From contig OY282605.1 in NCBI GenBank assembly GCA_958298945.1, positions 1,573,811 through 1,637,810 of the forward strand: a stretch of 64,000 nucleotides of DNA, read 5' to 3'. Position 1 is the first letter of the stretch; each line of letters starts with the position of its first letter. The DNA comes from Atherix ibis (taxonomy: Eukaryota; Arthropoda; Insecta; Diptera; Athericidae). Below are positions 1 to 11,288 of this stretch, piece by piece. Both the position numbers and the translations under genes were made by a program. A model generated the notes under the pieces. The model saw nothing but the letters and a program-made list of their open reading frames with translations, had not been told where the DNA came from and ran no database searches.

Positions 1-440
1 TCGCGGTGACCCGTCTCACGCTCAAATCATTGGTAAAAATCGAATGGCACGAGCCAATCGATATGTTTAAGTCCTCAGTAACTTCTCTAACGGTGGCCAA
101 TACTATTTTCTTCACTTCATTAATGTTTTCGTCTGTTGTTGACGTACTCGGGCGTCCAGCACGCTTTTCGTCGCTCACATCTTCTCGGCCCACTGAGAAC
201 ATTTTGTACCACCGATAAACGTTGCTTCGATTCAAGGTCAACATTCGGAATGCGTCCGCGCAATTAAGTTTGTTTTTCACACAAAATTTGATACAGATTC
301 CATTTTTTAGAATTGGCAAAAATCGAAGACGAGCCAAAACACGTGCAAGAAAAGCAACTGTCAAAAATTAACTGAACATTCAAAATGGCCGAACTTGTCG
401 GAAATTTAAAATTCCCGATACTTTTTGAACAGACCTCGTA
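1..440 (-). mobile_element. Mariner-family transposon, 5' half, leaves the left edge
   Basis: The 5' terminal inverted repeat lies at about 413-440 and on the minus strand begins TACGAGGTCTGTTCAAAAAG. Going leftwards the minus strand encodes the N-terminal helix-turn-helix part of a mariner transposase: KFCVKNKLNCADAFRMLTLN, RWYKMFSVGREDVSDE, RAGRPSTSTTDENI and LNISIGSCHSIF. Frames shift at least once, near the initiator, and once more near the left edge. It is the only copy of this lineage in the window that retains the N-terminal domain; the copies at 4161 and 62270 have lost it. The catalytic half would lie beyond the left edge. Confidence 0.88.
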
Positions 441-524
441 TAAAAACAGAAAGACAAGAGACTAATATGATTAAATTGAAAAAAATATTAATTATATTAA
501 TAACTTTTTTCATCACTGGTTAAG

Positions 525-938
525 CGCAAAAGATCCTGGAGTAGAAAAGATAAACCGGCTCAAAGCACTTCGAAAGCCAATATTCATATAAAAGTGGGAT
601 TTTCAAGGAATAGTTTATTTTGAGCTTCTACCGAGCTCTTAGATTTTGGATGGGATATACTGCCAAACCCACCATACTCTCCAGACCTAGCACCTTTCGA
701 TTATCATTTGTTCCGATCTCTGTAAAAATTTTTAGACTGTCAAAAATCACTTGGATTACTTTTGTTGCAAACAAAGAACAAAAATTTTATGAGCGTAGAA
801 TCATGCTACTACCAAAAAGATGGCAAAGGCTATTGGATCAGACTGGACAATATTTAATTGAATAAAATATTAATTCACTATAAGAAAATCGTTTTTCATT
901 TTTATAAAAAAAAAATAAATTACTTCCCGGACAACCGA
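525..938 (+). mobile_element. Mariner remnant with internal deletion
   Basis: The plus strand reads RKRSWSRKDKPAQSTSKA, then after a deletion LPNPPYSPDLAPFDYHLF, and after a frame change FVANKEQKFYERRIM and LPKRWQRLLDQTGQYL. These are the centre, the PYSPDLAP block and the C-terminus of a mauritiana/Mos1-like mariner transposase. The N-terminus and the segment carrying the second catalytic Asp are missing. The putative 3' inverted repeat is ACTTCCCGGACAACC at about 922-936. It is an inactive fossil. Confidence 0.8.
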
Positions 939-2873
939 ATAATATTAGTAATTTAACATAAATCGCATTAAATGTAATTTGTTAAAAGATTGAGATTCAA
1001 AGTTTAATTCAATTACTGAGAATTTTATGCTTAGAAGAAAATCAAAAACAGCTTAACTATTATAATTTCAATAGGCACACTTCATCGTTGACACCCTATT
1101 TCTTTTTGGTTTTTTTTGTTGCTTTAGTCACCATTTAATAAAAATACTTGTCCTTCCGTTTCAACTTTAATTTCCTTATCCCGATATTCACAAAAATATC
1201 AGTTTTATTTTAAAAAAAACAACACCCTCTCATTAAATACAGTAAAAAACAAATAAAAAAATAACTTGAAAAAACTAAAAACTGATTACTTTGTAAATGC
1301 CAACTCTATGAGAGGAACATATTCATCAATTTTTCTTTTGAAAACAATTATTTTTATAGCTTCAAATAAGGTCATTTAGGGTAGGAGTCTCTAATACAAA
1401 CAAAATTAAAATTAAATATCGAAATAATAAAGAAAAATATAACAAAAAAACAATATAATTTTAATAAAAATATTTTGTACAATATGGGGTAGTGCATTAT
1501 GATAATGAAATTATCAAATGATGATCTAAAATCTTATAGCGAAAATGCTATAAAATAACAAATGTATAGAAAATAATAAATATAAAGAAAAAAGAGAGAA
1601 TAATGTATGTGATGGGAGCATATCTTTGGATCCGAGTTAAATTGATTATTTATAACGAAATCGATGGATTTGAGTGGCTGCGAATGAAAATTCATATTCA
1701 CTTGCCATAAAAACATGTATCGTGACAGTTAAACAGTATCAATTGGAATCAGCTGGAATATGATGGAAGGATATTGCTAAACTTGATGCGATCGGAAATT
1801 GTCGCTTCGCCATAAGGATTTTGGGTCATATTCTCGCGGTAATATATCAAATTTTTAATATGAACATAAACATTCATTTATGCTTGTAATATTTCAGCTA
1901 TTCTGACAGGATTTATCAAGTTTTTTTTTCGTGTGTGGATAATATCGTAAAATTCCAACGGCTCAGGGCATCATTTTTATGCATTAAGACGGCCGGATTA
2001 CATATGCACGCGTCCCATTTCATATTGTGCGTTTCACATACAGACAATGAAGAGTGAGTGATTTCTGTATGCTGTTTCGGTAAAAATTCTCAGCTTTATT
2101 CATTTTTATTTTAGGAATTGTAGGAGAGATGGTGGCGTTAGGAGGCGGAAATTATATTATAAGTGGGTGCAAAAATCCTTATGCTGGTAGTCGCATGTCC
2201 TTGATACTTGTTTTTTTTTTATTTATTTCTAATATAGGGAAGATATTGTTAAAAGAAGAACGATTTCAGTAAGAGTATATAAATAAGAACGTAACCAGTC
2301 AAGAGTAAGAAGAGGGAGTGGCGCAAAGGGAACAGGGAAGAAGATAAATAAAGTGTAAGAAAGAATATGCGTTAGATATAAGGGATCCTGTGTTGATAAT
2401 AACTTTTTGAGAAGAGGATGTTTAAGGATTATGTTCAGGGTATTTTTGTTTTTTTTTTAATTTTTTTCCCATTTTAACTCACAGTCCTTTCTTTTGCTTA
2501 TGCCTGCCAAAGGCTTAAAACAAGGAAAAAATTCTTCGTTTCTTATCAACGTACAAGTTCCGGCACCGTTTTTCTGTTTCAAAGTTTTTTAATTCTTTTT
2601 TTTTTGCGGGGTTTCCAGTGTAGTTTTTTGTTGTTGTTGATTATTATTATTTTTATTTTTGAATAAAAAAAAATGGTAGTAGCTGCCGCCTGTGATGTAC
2701 ATAAATTAAAAATGACTGACATTTTACATGAACAAAGAGTTATGAAAAATGAAAGGTAAATAGAAGCGGCAAGATTTTCATTCGTTTCTTTTTTAAGTTT
2801 TTTTTGTTGTTGTTTTTTACTTTTATTTTTTTTATTTTTAGAAAAAAGCTGATTTTGTTAGTTTTTGATTTAC

Positions 2874-3011
2874 CTTCAACGGGTATGCCGTCCTTCCACC
2901 AAGATAGCTTCGATGGTGGATTGCTGGAGCTTGAATCGCATATGAGTGTCGCTACAATGCCTGGTTTCAGTTCTTCAGGTTCGACGCGAATTTTCACCGT
3001 TTCTGGAGCAA
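2874..3011 (-). CDS. sns: Sns-like receptor exon, first half of inferred Ig6
   Basis: Both borders are phase 1, with 45 full codons. The acceptor is ATTACAG and the donor GAAG followed by GTAAAT. The peptide is FAPETVKIRVEPEELKPG then LICDSSSSNPPSKLSWWKDG and IPVE, with the first Ig cysteine and paired core tryptophans. It is separated from the preceding exon by only 245 bp, the single short intron in the window. The second half of this domain was not found in the 2.9 kb to its left, so the next exon must lie outside the window. The computed frame that reads past the donor into GKSKTNKISFF is intronic. Confidence 0.93.
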
Positions 3012-3256
3012 CTGTAATAGTACAAGTGAAAAATGTGTTCAGCTTTAGTGGAAATTATGTTATGTTACTATATCAAATTGATTCGGAGACGGCTACGTTA
3101 GATTGTTATAAAAGCAATGGAAAAAAATAGTTTCTGTTAACAACGGAAAAATTACTTTTTGCTGTATAAAAAACGAATCAAAACTCATTTCGGCCTAAGA
3201 GTCTATTTGCGTATCATCTTTAATCAACTAGGTTTTATGCAAATACAAATACTTAC

Positions 3257-3410
3257 AATGTACACTAAGCGTTTTCGATTCGAATAGAGGAATTTCTGTA
3301 GCGCTGTTGTGTGCCTCACACCTGTAACGTGCTTGGTTGTCGGTAACATTTGCCAAAATTGTAATCTCAGCTGATATTGACTTATCACCCGCTTTCACAG
3401 CGGCATTAAT
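3257..3410 (-). CDS. sns: Sns-like receptor exon, second half of inferred Ig5
   Basis: The exon enters in phase 0 (ATT as first codon) and leaves in phase 1, with 51 full codons. The acceptor is CTTTTAG and the donor GTAAGTATTT. The peptide holds AGDKSISAEITIL, NVTDNQARYRCEAHNSATEI and ESKTLSVH. It gives the second Ig cysteine in ARYRCEA and a sequon NVT. With the exon at 10897 it totals 291 nt, exactly 97 codons. It is not covered by any long computed frame, but phase and sequence continuity with both neighbours support it. Confidence 0.92.
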
Positions 3411-3619
3411 CTAAAAGAAAAAGAAAGGAAAATCAAAAATATTAATAATTTTAATTATATACAAAAAAAATGTCCAATCACTAATTTTATTGAAAATTTT
3501 TTACTTTTTGCATGGCAAAACTAATTAAGGACTTGATACTATTTTTTTTAAATTTACGAAAAATTAAAATATTTTTAAATATTCCGAATGTTTCTTAAAC
3601 TTTACGGTACATGTCGAAA

Positions 3620-5450
3620 TGCATACACTATAGTTGGAGGGGGAATACACTATAATCTTCTTTTAATACTTTATTTAACAAGATTCGTATTTGAGTCAAA
3701 TATGCACCGTTTTGCCTAAAAATTTGTTGCCATTTTAAAGGTAATGTAATGCCAATCTCGTAGAAGGCCTGGTTCTTATTGGTGACTAAGCAATTTTCAC
3801 AATCTTCTCTTGATGTCAATTTCTTATCACTAAGGAAGTTTTGCAATGATAAAAAAACGGTAATTGCTTGGTTTCAGGTTCGTACTTTTGTATAATGTGG
3901 ATGCATCAAAACATTCCAACCAAGCTCGGGGAGTTTCTGGCGAGCCACTATAGACATATATGGTCTGGCGTTATTCTGGTGGAACACAACACCTCGTCTG
4001 TTGGCCGCTTCCGGTCCGAATTTAGTATTTAGCCATATGGAATCCGGTCCAAATTTAGTAAAGGATGATTCCTTTCCAGTTCCACCAAAATTAAATCAAA
4101 ACCTTCCTGGCCGTTAGTCCTTATTCTGAGATCATTTGAGCCGCTTCACCGCGCTATGACACGATTGTTTTCACACAAAAACTATCGCGAATTTTAAATC
4201 TCCGCGGGTTACGTATATTCGAATTTCGATTTTTTGTGGCGTTATGTTGGTACTCATGTCTCTCACTTATGCCAACAAGTTCGGCCATTTTGAATGTTCT
4301 GTTAATTTTTGACAGCTGCTTTGCTTGCACGTGTTTTGGCTCGTCTTCGATTTTTGCCCATTTTTGACCCAAAACGGCATCACATTAACAATGCTCTGTC
4401 CGCGATGACCCAAATTTACTCCAGGGTCATAACTGGTGACGAATCATGGGTTTGTGGTTATGACGTGCAAACCAAACCTCAATCATCCCATTGGAAGCAG
4501 CCGCACGAGCCAAGACCGAAAAAAGCGCGCCAAGTTCGGCCGAATGTGAAGGTTTTGCTTACAGTTTTCTTCGATTGCAGGGGCATGGTCTTGCCACAGG
4601 ATACACCGGTCAATAAGGAATATTACCTGCAAGTTATGCACAAGTTGCGCCAAGCAATCCACCAGACACGCCCGGATTTGTGGAAGAACAAAAATTGGCT
4701 TTTGCACCATGATGACGCCCCTGCTCACGCATCGTGCGCGAATTTTTGGCCAAAATCAACACACTAATAATGCCTCAGCCACCGTATTCCCCAGATCTGC
4801 CCCCTGTGACTTTTACTTGTTCTCAAAACTGAAGAGCTTCATGAAAGGACAACGCTACGCTACGATTGAGGAGTTAAAGACGGCATCGAAGTAGGAGTTG
4901 AACAAAATCACAAAAAATGATTTTTTGAAGTGCTTCGAGGATTGCAAAAAACGTTGGCACAAGTGTATAATATCTGGTGGGGATTACTTTGAAGGGGACA
5001 AAATATATATTCATGAATAAATAAATAATTTTTGAAAAACCTTTTCATCCGTTAAAGAAAAGGGGATGATTTCGTTCCGTTTGGTCAAGGCTTCACAGAT
5101 GAAAATTCGATCCATCGTGTTTTTTTTGCGTCAATTCGGAAGGCACCCAAATATCGATCTTATTTTTTAATCTAGCTTTAAGCAGATGGTTTAAAATTAT
5201 TTTGTGGTCAATCCATAGCTTCTGGGCGATGCTACGACGGCTAATATGCCGGTCTACTTCGATCATTTGCATGATTTTATCGATATTTTCGACGATGGAC
5301 CTACCTTTGCTAAATGTATTTTTAAAATCAAAAATTCCGGAACGGAATCGATGTAACCAAAATTGTCTATAATTGACTCTGGCAGTATCGGGACCATAAA
5401 TACAATTTACAATTTTAAAAAGTATTTTCGCCTTTATCAAAGAATTTTCT
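3620..5450 (-). mobile_element. Mariner fossil split by a second mariner
   Basis: On the minus strand, 5440-5050 encodes the N-terminal part of a mariner transposase: FWLHRFRSGIFDF, DRHISRRSIAQKLW, VPSELTQKK and ICEALTKRNEIIPFL. The homology resumes at 4160 and runs to 3628 with GEAAQ, FHQNNARP, RQKLPELGWNVLMHP, then KLTSREDCENCL, QAFYEIGI, LPLKWQQIFRQNGAYL. Stops and frameshifts are frequent. The gap is filled by a mariner of a different lineage on the plus strand. Roughly 20 residues around the first catalytic Asp are missing at the junction. Confidence 0.82.
4161..5040 (+). mobile_element. Internally deleted mariner nested in another mariner
   Basis: The element has a degenerate 5' inverted repeat (ACAAAAACTATCGCGAATTT, 4174-4193) and a leader ending near 4350. 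It then jumps directly to the catalytic domain, so the N-terminal DNA-binding region is missing. The frame 4309-4767 keeps all three acidic positions: TGDESW, VFFDCRG and HHDDAPAH. A five-codon loss follows the second one. The 3' part continues as MPQPPYSPDLPPCDFYLF and TIEELKTASK with stops. The 3' inverted repeat is lost at the junction with the host mariner. It cannot encode a full transposase. It shares its deletion and a leader segment with the copy at 62270. Confidence 0.85.
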
Positions 5451-5970
5451 CTTTGTTAACTTCCTTTTTTTACACCCTAACTCACAACTAAATCGACAAT
5501 AAAAAAAACTGTAATCAAATTTTTTTTCAGTACGAAATGTCACTTTTCCAAAACGAACAAGTCTAAACTAGTTTAAAGAAGAACAAAAATTCTGTCGCAT
5601 TGCAAATAACTTTACACGAAACTCTTCGTATTCTGGAATAAAAATTTTCTATTTGCTGTCATCAAGAATAAAACTATTTATGCAAATTGCTTGTTCGTAA
5701 ACTATTTAAAATTTAATAAAACCGCACTTAAACTTTCACTCCGCGAAATGTCAACAAAAGTATGTAAGTATTTCGGGTATGCTACCATTTCATAGAGAAT
5801 GGCGTGTTCTAAAACTCTCCGAAAGTCTACAAAATTGAGGCGCTTGATATTTACAAAATATATAATAAAACAAAATCAAATTGCATTTCATACCAAAAGT
5901 TTAGAAAAAAATAAATATTCTTTTGAATAAAATGGATATAAATTATGCTTCTGGAATTGAAAAAATTTCT

Positions 5971-6395
5971 ATTACGAAAACTAGATGTCAGTGGGTGTCA
6001 TGTGTACATAAAAAAGTCTACATAAATCTAAACAAGCAGTGCAATTTATCGGTGCTTTCGCAATAATTCCTTAGATTATAAAATAACTGTTTAGGCCTCT
6101 ACACAAAAATGTTATCTAAATTTGTTCAAGAATATATTCGTAAGAACTCACACACATGAAAAATAACAGGAACGGCGTAAATCAGCGGGCACCAGTTTTT
6201 AAGCTCAGTATGGCATTGACGCGGTAATTTGAAAACTATTATCATAAGTGAGGAAAAGGGATAGTAATTATTTTTTCGGAAATAAAAAAAAAATACTATT
6301 ACGAAAACTAGATGTTAGTGGGTGCCATGTGTACATAAAAAAGTCTACACAAATGTATGCAATCAGTACGATTTCTTGCCGCTTCTGCAATAATT
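5971..6395 (+). repeat. Two direct copies of a ~100-bp block
   Basis: The blocks at 5971-6070 and 6298-6395 both start ATTACGAAAACTAGATGT and continue through GTGGGTG(T/C)CATGTGTACA, AAAAAAGTCTACA and a TGCAATAATT-like end with scattered differences. The offset is 327 bp. No coding similarity was recognised, and whether the repeat is tandem or dispersed cannot be told from two copies. Confidence 0.7.
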
Positions 6396-8619
6396 TAGAC
6401 AGAAAATTGCGTATATGTACACGAAAATCTGACCAATCCGGGTCCAGGTATTCGTTAATCTAAGGTTTGATCAATACTTTACAAGGTATATATCACTACA
6501 CCCCATCTACCGAAAAAATAATGGATTTCTCCAAACTATTATGAGTATATGTAAAGGTCAATATTTATTTATGTACTCGTATATTCATTAAAAGTATAAA
6601 AAAAGAATTAATCTATAAAAAAAGTAAAAAAAAATATATATATATAATTTCCATTTGGAACAGCATTAATTGCTTAAGCAACAATTTTCTAAAAATATCT
6701 CTACTCAAAATTCATATATCCGCTACATTCTCATTTATTATGAATCCTGTTCCATCCTCTTTCGTTCGTTTCTGTATAATAGCCCCCATCTTTGTTAGTA
6801 TTTTGGCAAAAGGATTTAAATATTTGTGCTTGTTTAAGGGGAAAATAGGTACTGTCTAAAATTGATATTACCAAAAATATGGCTTTGCTTTATATTCAAA
6901 ACATTACCGAGACATTTATGCCATTATTATGCCTGCATCCAAAATAATGAATCATCTCCCTAGGGTGGCATAGGCAGTCTTTCATTTGAGATTTTCATCG
7001 GAAACAATCCGCCCAAAAATACTAGCTGCTGCATCTCTTCCCCGAACCCATCCGGCACACCGATGTATTAGTACATATTTCTGAACGAAAGAGATCTGAA
7101 GCTTAAACGAGAATAAAATGGTGGCGAAGATAAGATGAAGCAACTCGTCTCGTGGGAATCGTGGAGCGATGTGTGGTGTTTATAGGAACATGACGCGTTT
7201 AAAAGATACACAAAAAGAAATGGACGGCATACTCGGATTGCGAGAAGCAGAAGGATTCCAATTTTAGCCTCCTGGTATGCGAAGGAGGAAAACGGATTTA
7301 TCTTGGAGCTATGCACAGCTTCTGCAAATATCCGAATGCTATGTCAACGTTCGATGGGGATGTGGTGGCTTGTGTTAAGCGCAAGAAAGTAGTAAATCAT
7401 TCATTCGGTCCTCATGTGTATACAGCATGTTCTTTTTTCATTTAATAGTGTAAACAAAAATTGCCGACGTTCAACCAAATGCGAGTACTCTGACACCCAT
7501 TTAACCACCCACCAAAGTGTATTTGAAGGAGGCAACATCGACAAGGAAGCCAAACGAAAAATTTTTATCACAAAGTAGAATGTTCCGAATGCGATGGAAA
7601 GATTTCAACAATAAAAAAAGGAAAAAAGAGGAAAAAACGTTTCCTCCAGAATGGAAAACGTTTGATAACCTCAAATGTTAACAGTGTTTACTCAAAAATA
7701 AGAGTATAATGTAAAAAAGAGGATACATAGAAGGAGATAGCCAAGTGGGGGATAGTATATCGTATCGCACTTATTTTGGAATAAATTCCCACAGAAAAAG
7801 TCATTTAATCCTCATATCTTACCGTACTTCTATTCCTATAATACTAGCTGTATGTCCTGTTTTCCTTTAATGGTATTTATTTTCAAAGTTATATTCGTAT
7901 ATTTTTTTTAAAGACCTTCTTTTTTTCTCTCGATACATTGACTATACTTTATGTGTGCCAAAGCTCTTAAGTTGGTGTAGTTTTTGATGTATTTTTTTAC
8001 CAAAACATTCAATTAGGTGAATTGTAGATGTACACACTTTGGATAGTAAGTATATTCTAGTAACTGCTCAAAATTACTATAAATTCTTTCACTAATATAC
8101 ACTACCTAATAGAGGATAAAGTTTAATTTCCAATTTCAAATCATAAATCTGATAAGGGAAACTATTTTTTGGATGTTTTTTTTTTTAAACATTTATCGAA
8201 ATTTATTTTTCTCATAAAAACTATCGATGGCATAATTTTAAGAAAACGGATAAATATTAGAGAATATTTTCTTCATATAAATAACGTTTCTTTTATAATG
8301 AAAGTTTTTTTTTCTTATTAAATAATAATTATTGTTTAAATTGGAAAATGTAACCGAATGTTTTTTCTTTACATTTTAAGGCTTTTGAAACTTTGAAAAT
8401 TTCTATTTTGAATTTTTATTATCGAAAGTTTTATGGGCTTTATGAGGAGTTACAGAAATCATATGGTATAATGGAATTGATAATACTGTGAACTTTACTT
8501 TTATCATATTTCTGAACGTTTAGGTAGTTTCAATATCATCAGTGACGGTATAGATCGGCATTGCTAAAACTGGAACAGTGAAATTTATATGTATTATGCT
8601 TGGTGACTAAAGTATTTTC

Positions 8620-9150
8620 TAAGCATTTGGTATAGAAGACAAATTTCATACTAACAAAACTACCGAAAAACTAATGTCCCCAATGCCTATGAGTCTTCCT
8701 TTCAAAAATTTTAAGCTCTCGGAAATTAAATCTGATATTCTGCGCCTTCACAATAAAAAAAAGCTTCTGGTTATGATCTAATGATAGCTCCTATCCTGTA
8801 GCAAATTTTTAATTAAAAAATTATTCCTTATCACCAATTTGGCTTCCGATCTGAATACTCTATAATCCAGTAACGCCATCGCTTTATTGATCACATTGCC
8901 CAGGACTATTTTAAGATATCTCTCAAGCTTTTCGATCGTGTGTGGCATTCTCGACTCCTCTGGAAATTCAAGAGCTTTCTTCCTTCAACATACTACCTTA
9001 TTATAAAACGTCATCTCCAAGTTGCAATTAACTCAGAAAAATAATCCTCAGAAATACATCCTATTTTAGTAGGAGTCCCACAGGGCAGTAACCTTGGTCC
9101 CATTTTATATAATATTTATATCCATAACATCTCATCTGATCCTAAATACT
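8620..9150 (+). mobile_element. Jockey-type LINE reverse transcriptase fragment
   Basis: The plus strand carries broken pieces of a jockey-clade reverse transcriptase: a region parallel to the second copy at 44 kb (MSLPFKNFKLSEIKSDILRL), an FGFRSEYS-like block (CACCAATTTGGCTTCCGATC), HRFIDHIAQDYF, FDRVWH, and VGVPQGSNLGPILYNIYIHN. The catalytic YADD motif is not reached, because a mariner remnant begins at about 9150. Several frame changes and a deletion make it non-functional. Confidence 0.8.
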
Positions 9151-9600
9151 ATCATTGAAATTGTTATTGCGGATTATTATAATAACAAAAAGCTTGGGAA
9201 AAAGTTTTTTGATGGTATGGACGACGAACATCGCTCAGGATGGTCTTCATTATCGAACATGAATCGCTGGTGGGGACTCTTCTGAGGTAAGACTTTCGGT
9301 TAACGTTTAAGCTGATGAAAGGCTCAGAAATAGGGTACTTCGCATCGGATAGGATATTGCATACACTTGGTTGCTCTACCAGGACAACGTCTCTTGTCAC
9401 ACGGTATATTTTGAATATACAAAACTACTTGAAAGGATGTCATCTTAGTATTGTCGATAATATGATATGTAAAGAACCGTAGCCAAGCAGTTAAAGGCGC
9501 ATCCACTTAACGACTTCCAGCATTACTATTAAGAGTGGAAACATCACCTCCAATGTATAGCTGTCCAAGGGAACCTACATTGAAGGGTCTGATATTGTCA
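9150..9600 (+). mobile_element. Mariner remnant, N-terminus fused to C-terminus
   Basis: Readable transposase pieces are GMDDEHRSGWSS (the D-D-E-R-x-G-R-P-S region of the DNA-binding domain) followed almost at once by LLYQDNVSCHTVYF, which matches the third catalytic block HHDNAPCHT, and then KQLKAHPLNDFQHYY and EWKHHLQCIAVQGN, the mariner C-terminus. Everything between, including the first two catalytic Asp, is missing. It abuts the LINE fragment to its left and another transposon to its right. Confidence 0.75.
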
Positions 9601-9679
9601 TATATCGAGTGATATTTTTGCTGTTTGGTTTTTTGTGTTTTTATTTTTGACAGATTACGCATGAAACGTGTTGTGTGTC

Positions 9680-10815
9680 AAATTTAAAAGGGCTCAGTTA
9701 GCATTGCAGAAAGACTTACACCCGAACAACACTTACAAATTGTTGAATTTTATTCACAAAATTCGTGCTCTGTAAAAATTGTGTTTCGCGCACTTTACCC
9801 ATTTTATGGTTATCATAATCGACCTACTCAGTAAGCAATTCAAGCCGTAGTAATGCAGCAATTTGATGCTATTTGACATCAAACCATCCAGCTGTGCGCG
9901 TAGAATGCGTACAGATGAAATTATTGCTGCCATAGCGTCCAGTGTTGGTGAAGACCGCGATTTGTCCATCCGCCACCATTCACAGTAATTGGGATTGTGT
10001 TACTCGACTATGTGGAAGATTTTACCCAAGGAACTTTGTCTAAAAGCGTATAAAATATAGCTCGTACAAGAACTGAAGCTAAACGACCTGCCAAAGCGTT
10101 GAATTTTCGGTGAGTTCGACGCTTTGGTAGGTCGTTTAGCTTCAGTTCTTTCGGTGCGAATTGTCGCATTTGATCACAGCAAAACAAGAACTGCCACTGC
10201 ACTCAGAAAAATACATTGTTTGGTGCTGTCGGTCCGTATTTCTTTAAAGATGGTGTTTTTAAAGATTTCTTTTTCAATGGTGCCCGCTATCGTTCAATGA
10301 TTTCAAAAAATTTTTGTGACCAAAATTCAAGAACTGCGTCTGGTCGAGATAGGATTTCAACAAAACGACGCTACGTGGCACACATATTGCGAAATGAGTT
10401 CGATGAGCAATTTATCTTACGTTTTGGACCGGTGAGTTGACCGCCTATTTTTTTGGAGTATTTTTTATGTGTCAACGTGAACTCACTCATCTATGCCGAT
10501 AAACCAGCGTAATTTGCAGCCTTGAAAGACCATATAACACGTTGTTTTAACGATATACCAGCCGGTATGCTTTAGAATTGGACCTCTTACATGGATTACT
10601 TAAAACATAGTCGTGCTTAATATTAGCATAAAATAATCTTTAAAAATTAAATGCCAAGCATAGATTTATCAACTCAAATAATTATTTTAAAAACTTTTTA
10701 AATTTTCCTATATTTTTTTTTGGAAATTTGAATACCAAATACTTAAAAAACCATTCGTTATAAAAAAAAAGTTATTGCCAAAAAAAGTCCTACTACTTTT
10801 CTGCCGCACCTCGTA
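9680..10815 (+). mobile_element. Tc1/mariner (IS630-like) transposon fossil with fold-back junction
   Basis: The element encodes pieces of a dipteran IS630-like transposase: RLTPEQHLQIVEFYSQNSCS, FRALYPFYGYHNRPTQ, LVQELKLNDLPKR, ELPLHSEKYIVW, VGPYFFKDGVF, NGARYRSMISK, NEFDEQFILRFGPV and a YADKPA block. The WFQQDGAT-like third acidic block is recognisable but frameshifted. About 30 residues, including the expected FSDEAHF first catalytic block, are missing, and the junction carries an inverted duplication (10068-10150). The likely 3' end is near 10815 (CCGCACCTCGTATA). It is inactive. Confidence 0.8.
10068..10150. repeat. 32-bp inverted repeat (fold-back) inside a transposase gene
   Basis: The left arm is 10068-10099, the right arm 10119-10150 and the spacer 19 bases. 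The arms match at 31 of 32 positions (CCTGCC against CCTACC). The left arm is the genuine coding sequence for QELKLNDLPKR; the right arm is its inverted copy, sitting where transposase sequence has been deleted. Confidence 0.95.
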
Positions 10816-10896
10816 TATTATTTAAAATGAATAAAAAAAATTTATATACATTTGTAAAGATATGAGTAGATATTTATAAAGAATTATTAAAATTAC

Positions 10897-11033
10897 CTTT
10901 TTATCATTTTTGTACCAAGTAAGTGTAGCTAGAGGATTGCCACCTGACGATACGCACAATAACTTTTGTATGGAACCAGCCGGTATTATGGATCCTTCAA
11001 CATAGCCAGAAATTATTGGAGGCGATGGCGGAT
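10897..11033 (-). CDS. sns: Sns-like receptor exon, first half of inferred Ig5
   Basis: The exon enters in phase 1 and leaves in phase 0, with 45 full codons. The acceptor is ATTTCAG and the donor AAG followed by GTAATTTT, a weaker donor than its neighbours. The peptide runs PPSPPIISGYVEGSIIPAG and LLCVSSGGNPLATLTWYKND, with the first Ig cysteine and core tryptophan. The proline-rich PPxPP start mirrors the Ig3 exon at 43147. It sits between two very transposon-rich introns. Confidence 0.93.
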
Positions 11034-11288
11034 CTGAAATTATGCAAAAAAAAAAATTATTTAATAACAAAAATTTAATAATAAATATCTACTAAAATCG
11101 TATATAATTTTCATATTAATTGGAAATAAAAATGGTGATAAATTCCGAATTTCCAAAATGAAGTCCTTTGAAGAATGAATATTTTACATATAAAATAATT
11201 GGAGAAAAATCTGCGAATTTCATATATTTGTATGCATGTATGTATACAAATTGCATATTTTTGTCTGGATAATTATCAAGTTTTCAAT

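Larger units (their letters stand above)
1..2873 (-). other. Partial intron downstream of the inferred Ig6 exon
   Basis: This is an intron of more than 2.9 kb running off the left edge. Besides the two mariner fragments at 1-440 and 525-938, bases 940-2870 show no coding similarity. They hold long A and T runs, including many T8 to T10 tracts at 1921-2640. I looked for the missing second half of Ig6 (a YxC block) and did not find it. Confidence 0.75.
3411..10896 (-). other. 7.5-kb intron between the two halves of inferred Ig5
   Basis: The intron holds the nested mariner pair (3620-5450), a duplicated 100-bp block at 5971 and 6298, a jockey-type LINE fragment and two mariner-type elements (8620-10815). 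Bases 5560-5950 and 6400-8600 contain AT-rich sequence with a TATATATATATA run at 6637 and no recognisable gene. The frame at 7068-7316 looks like a chance frame. Confidence 0.75.

Noticed and set aside
2804..3130. 108-residue plus-strand frame
   Set aside because: Antisense shadow of the Ig6 exon at 2874-3011.
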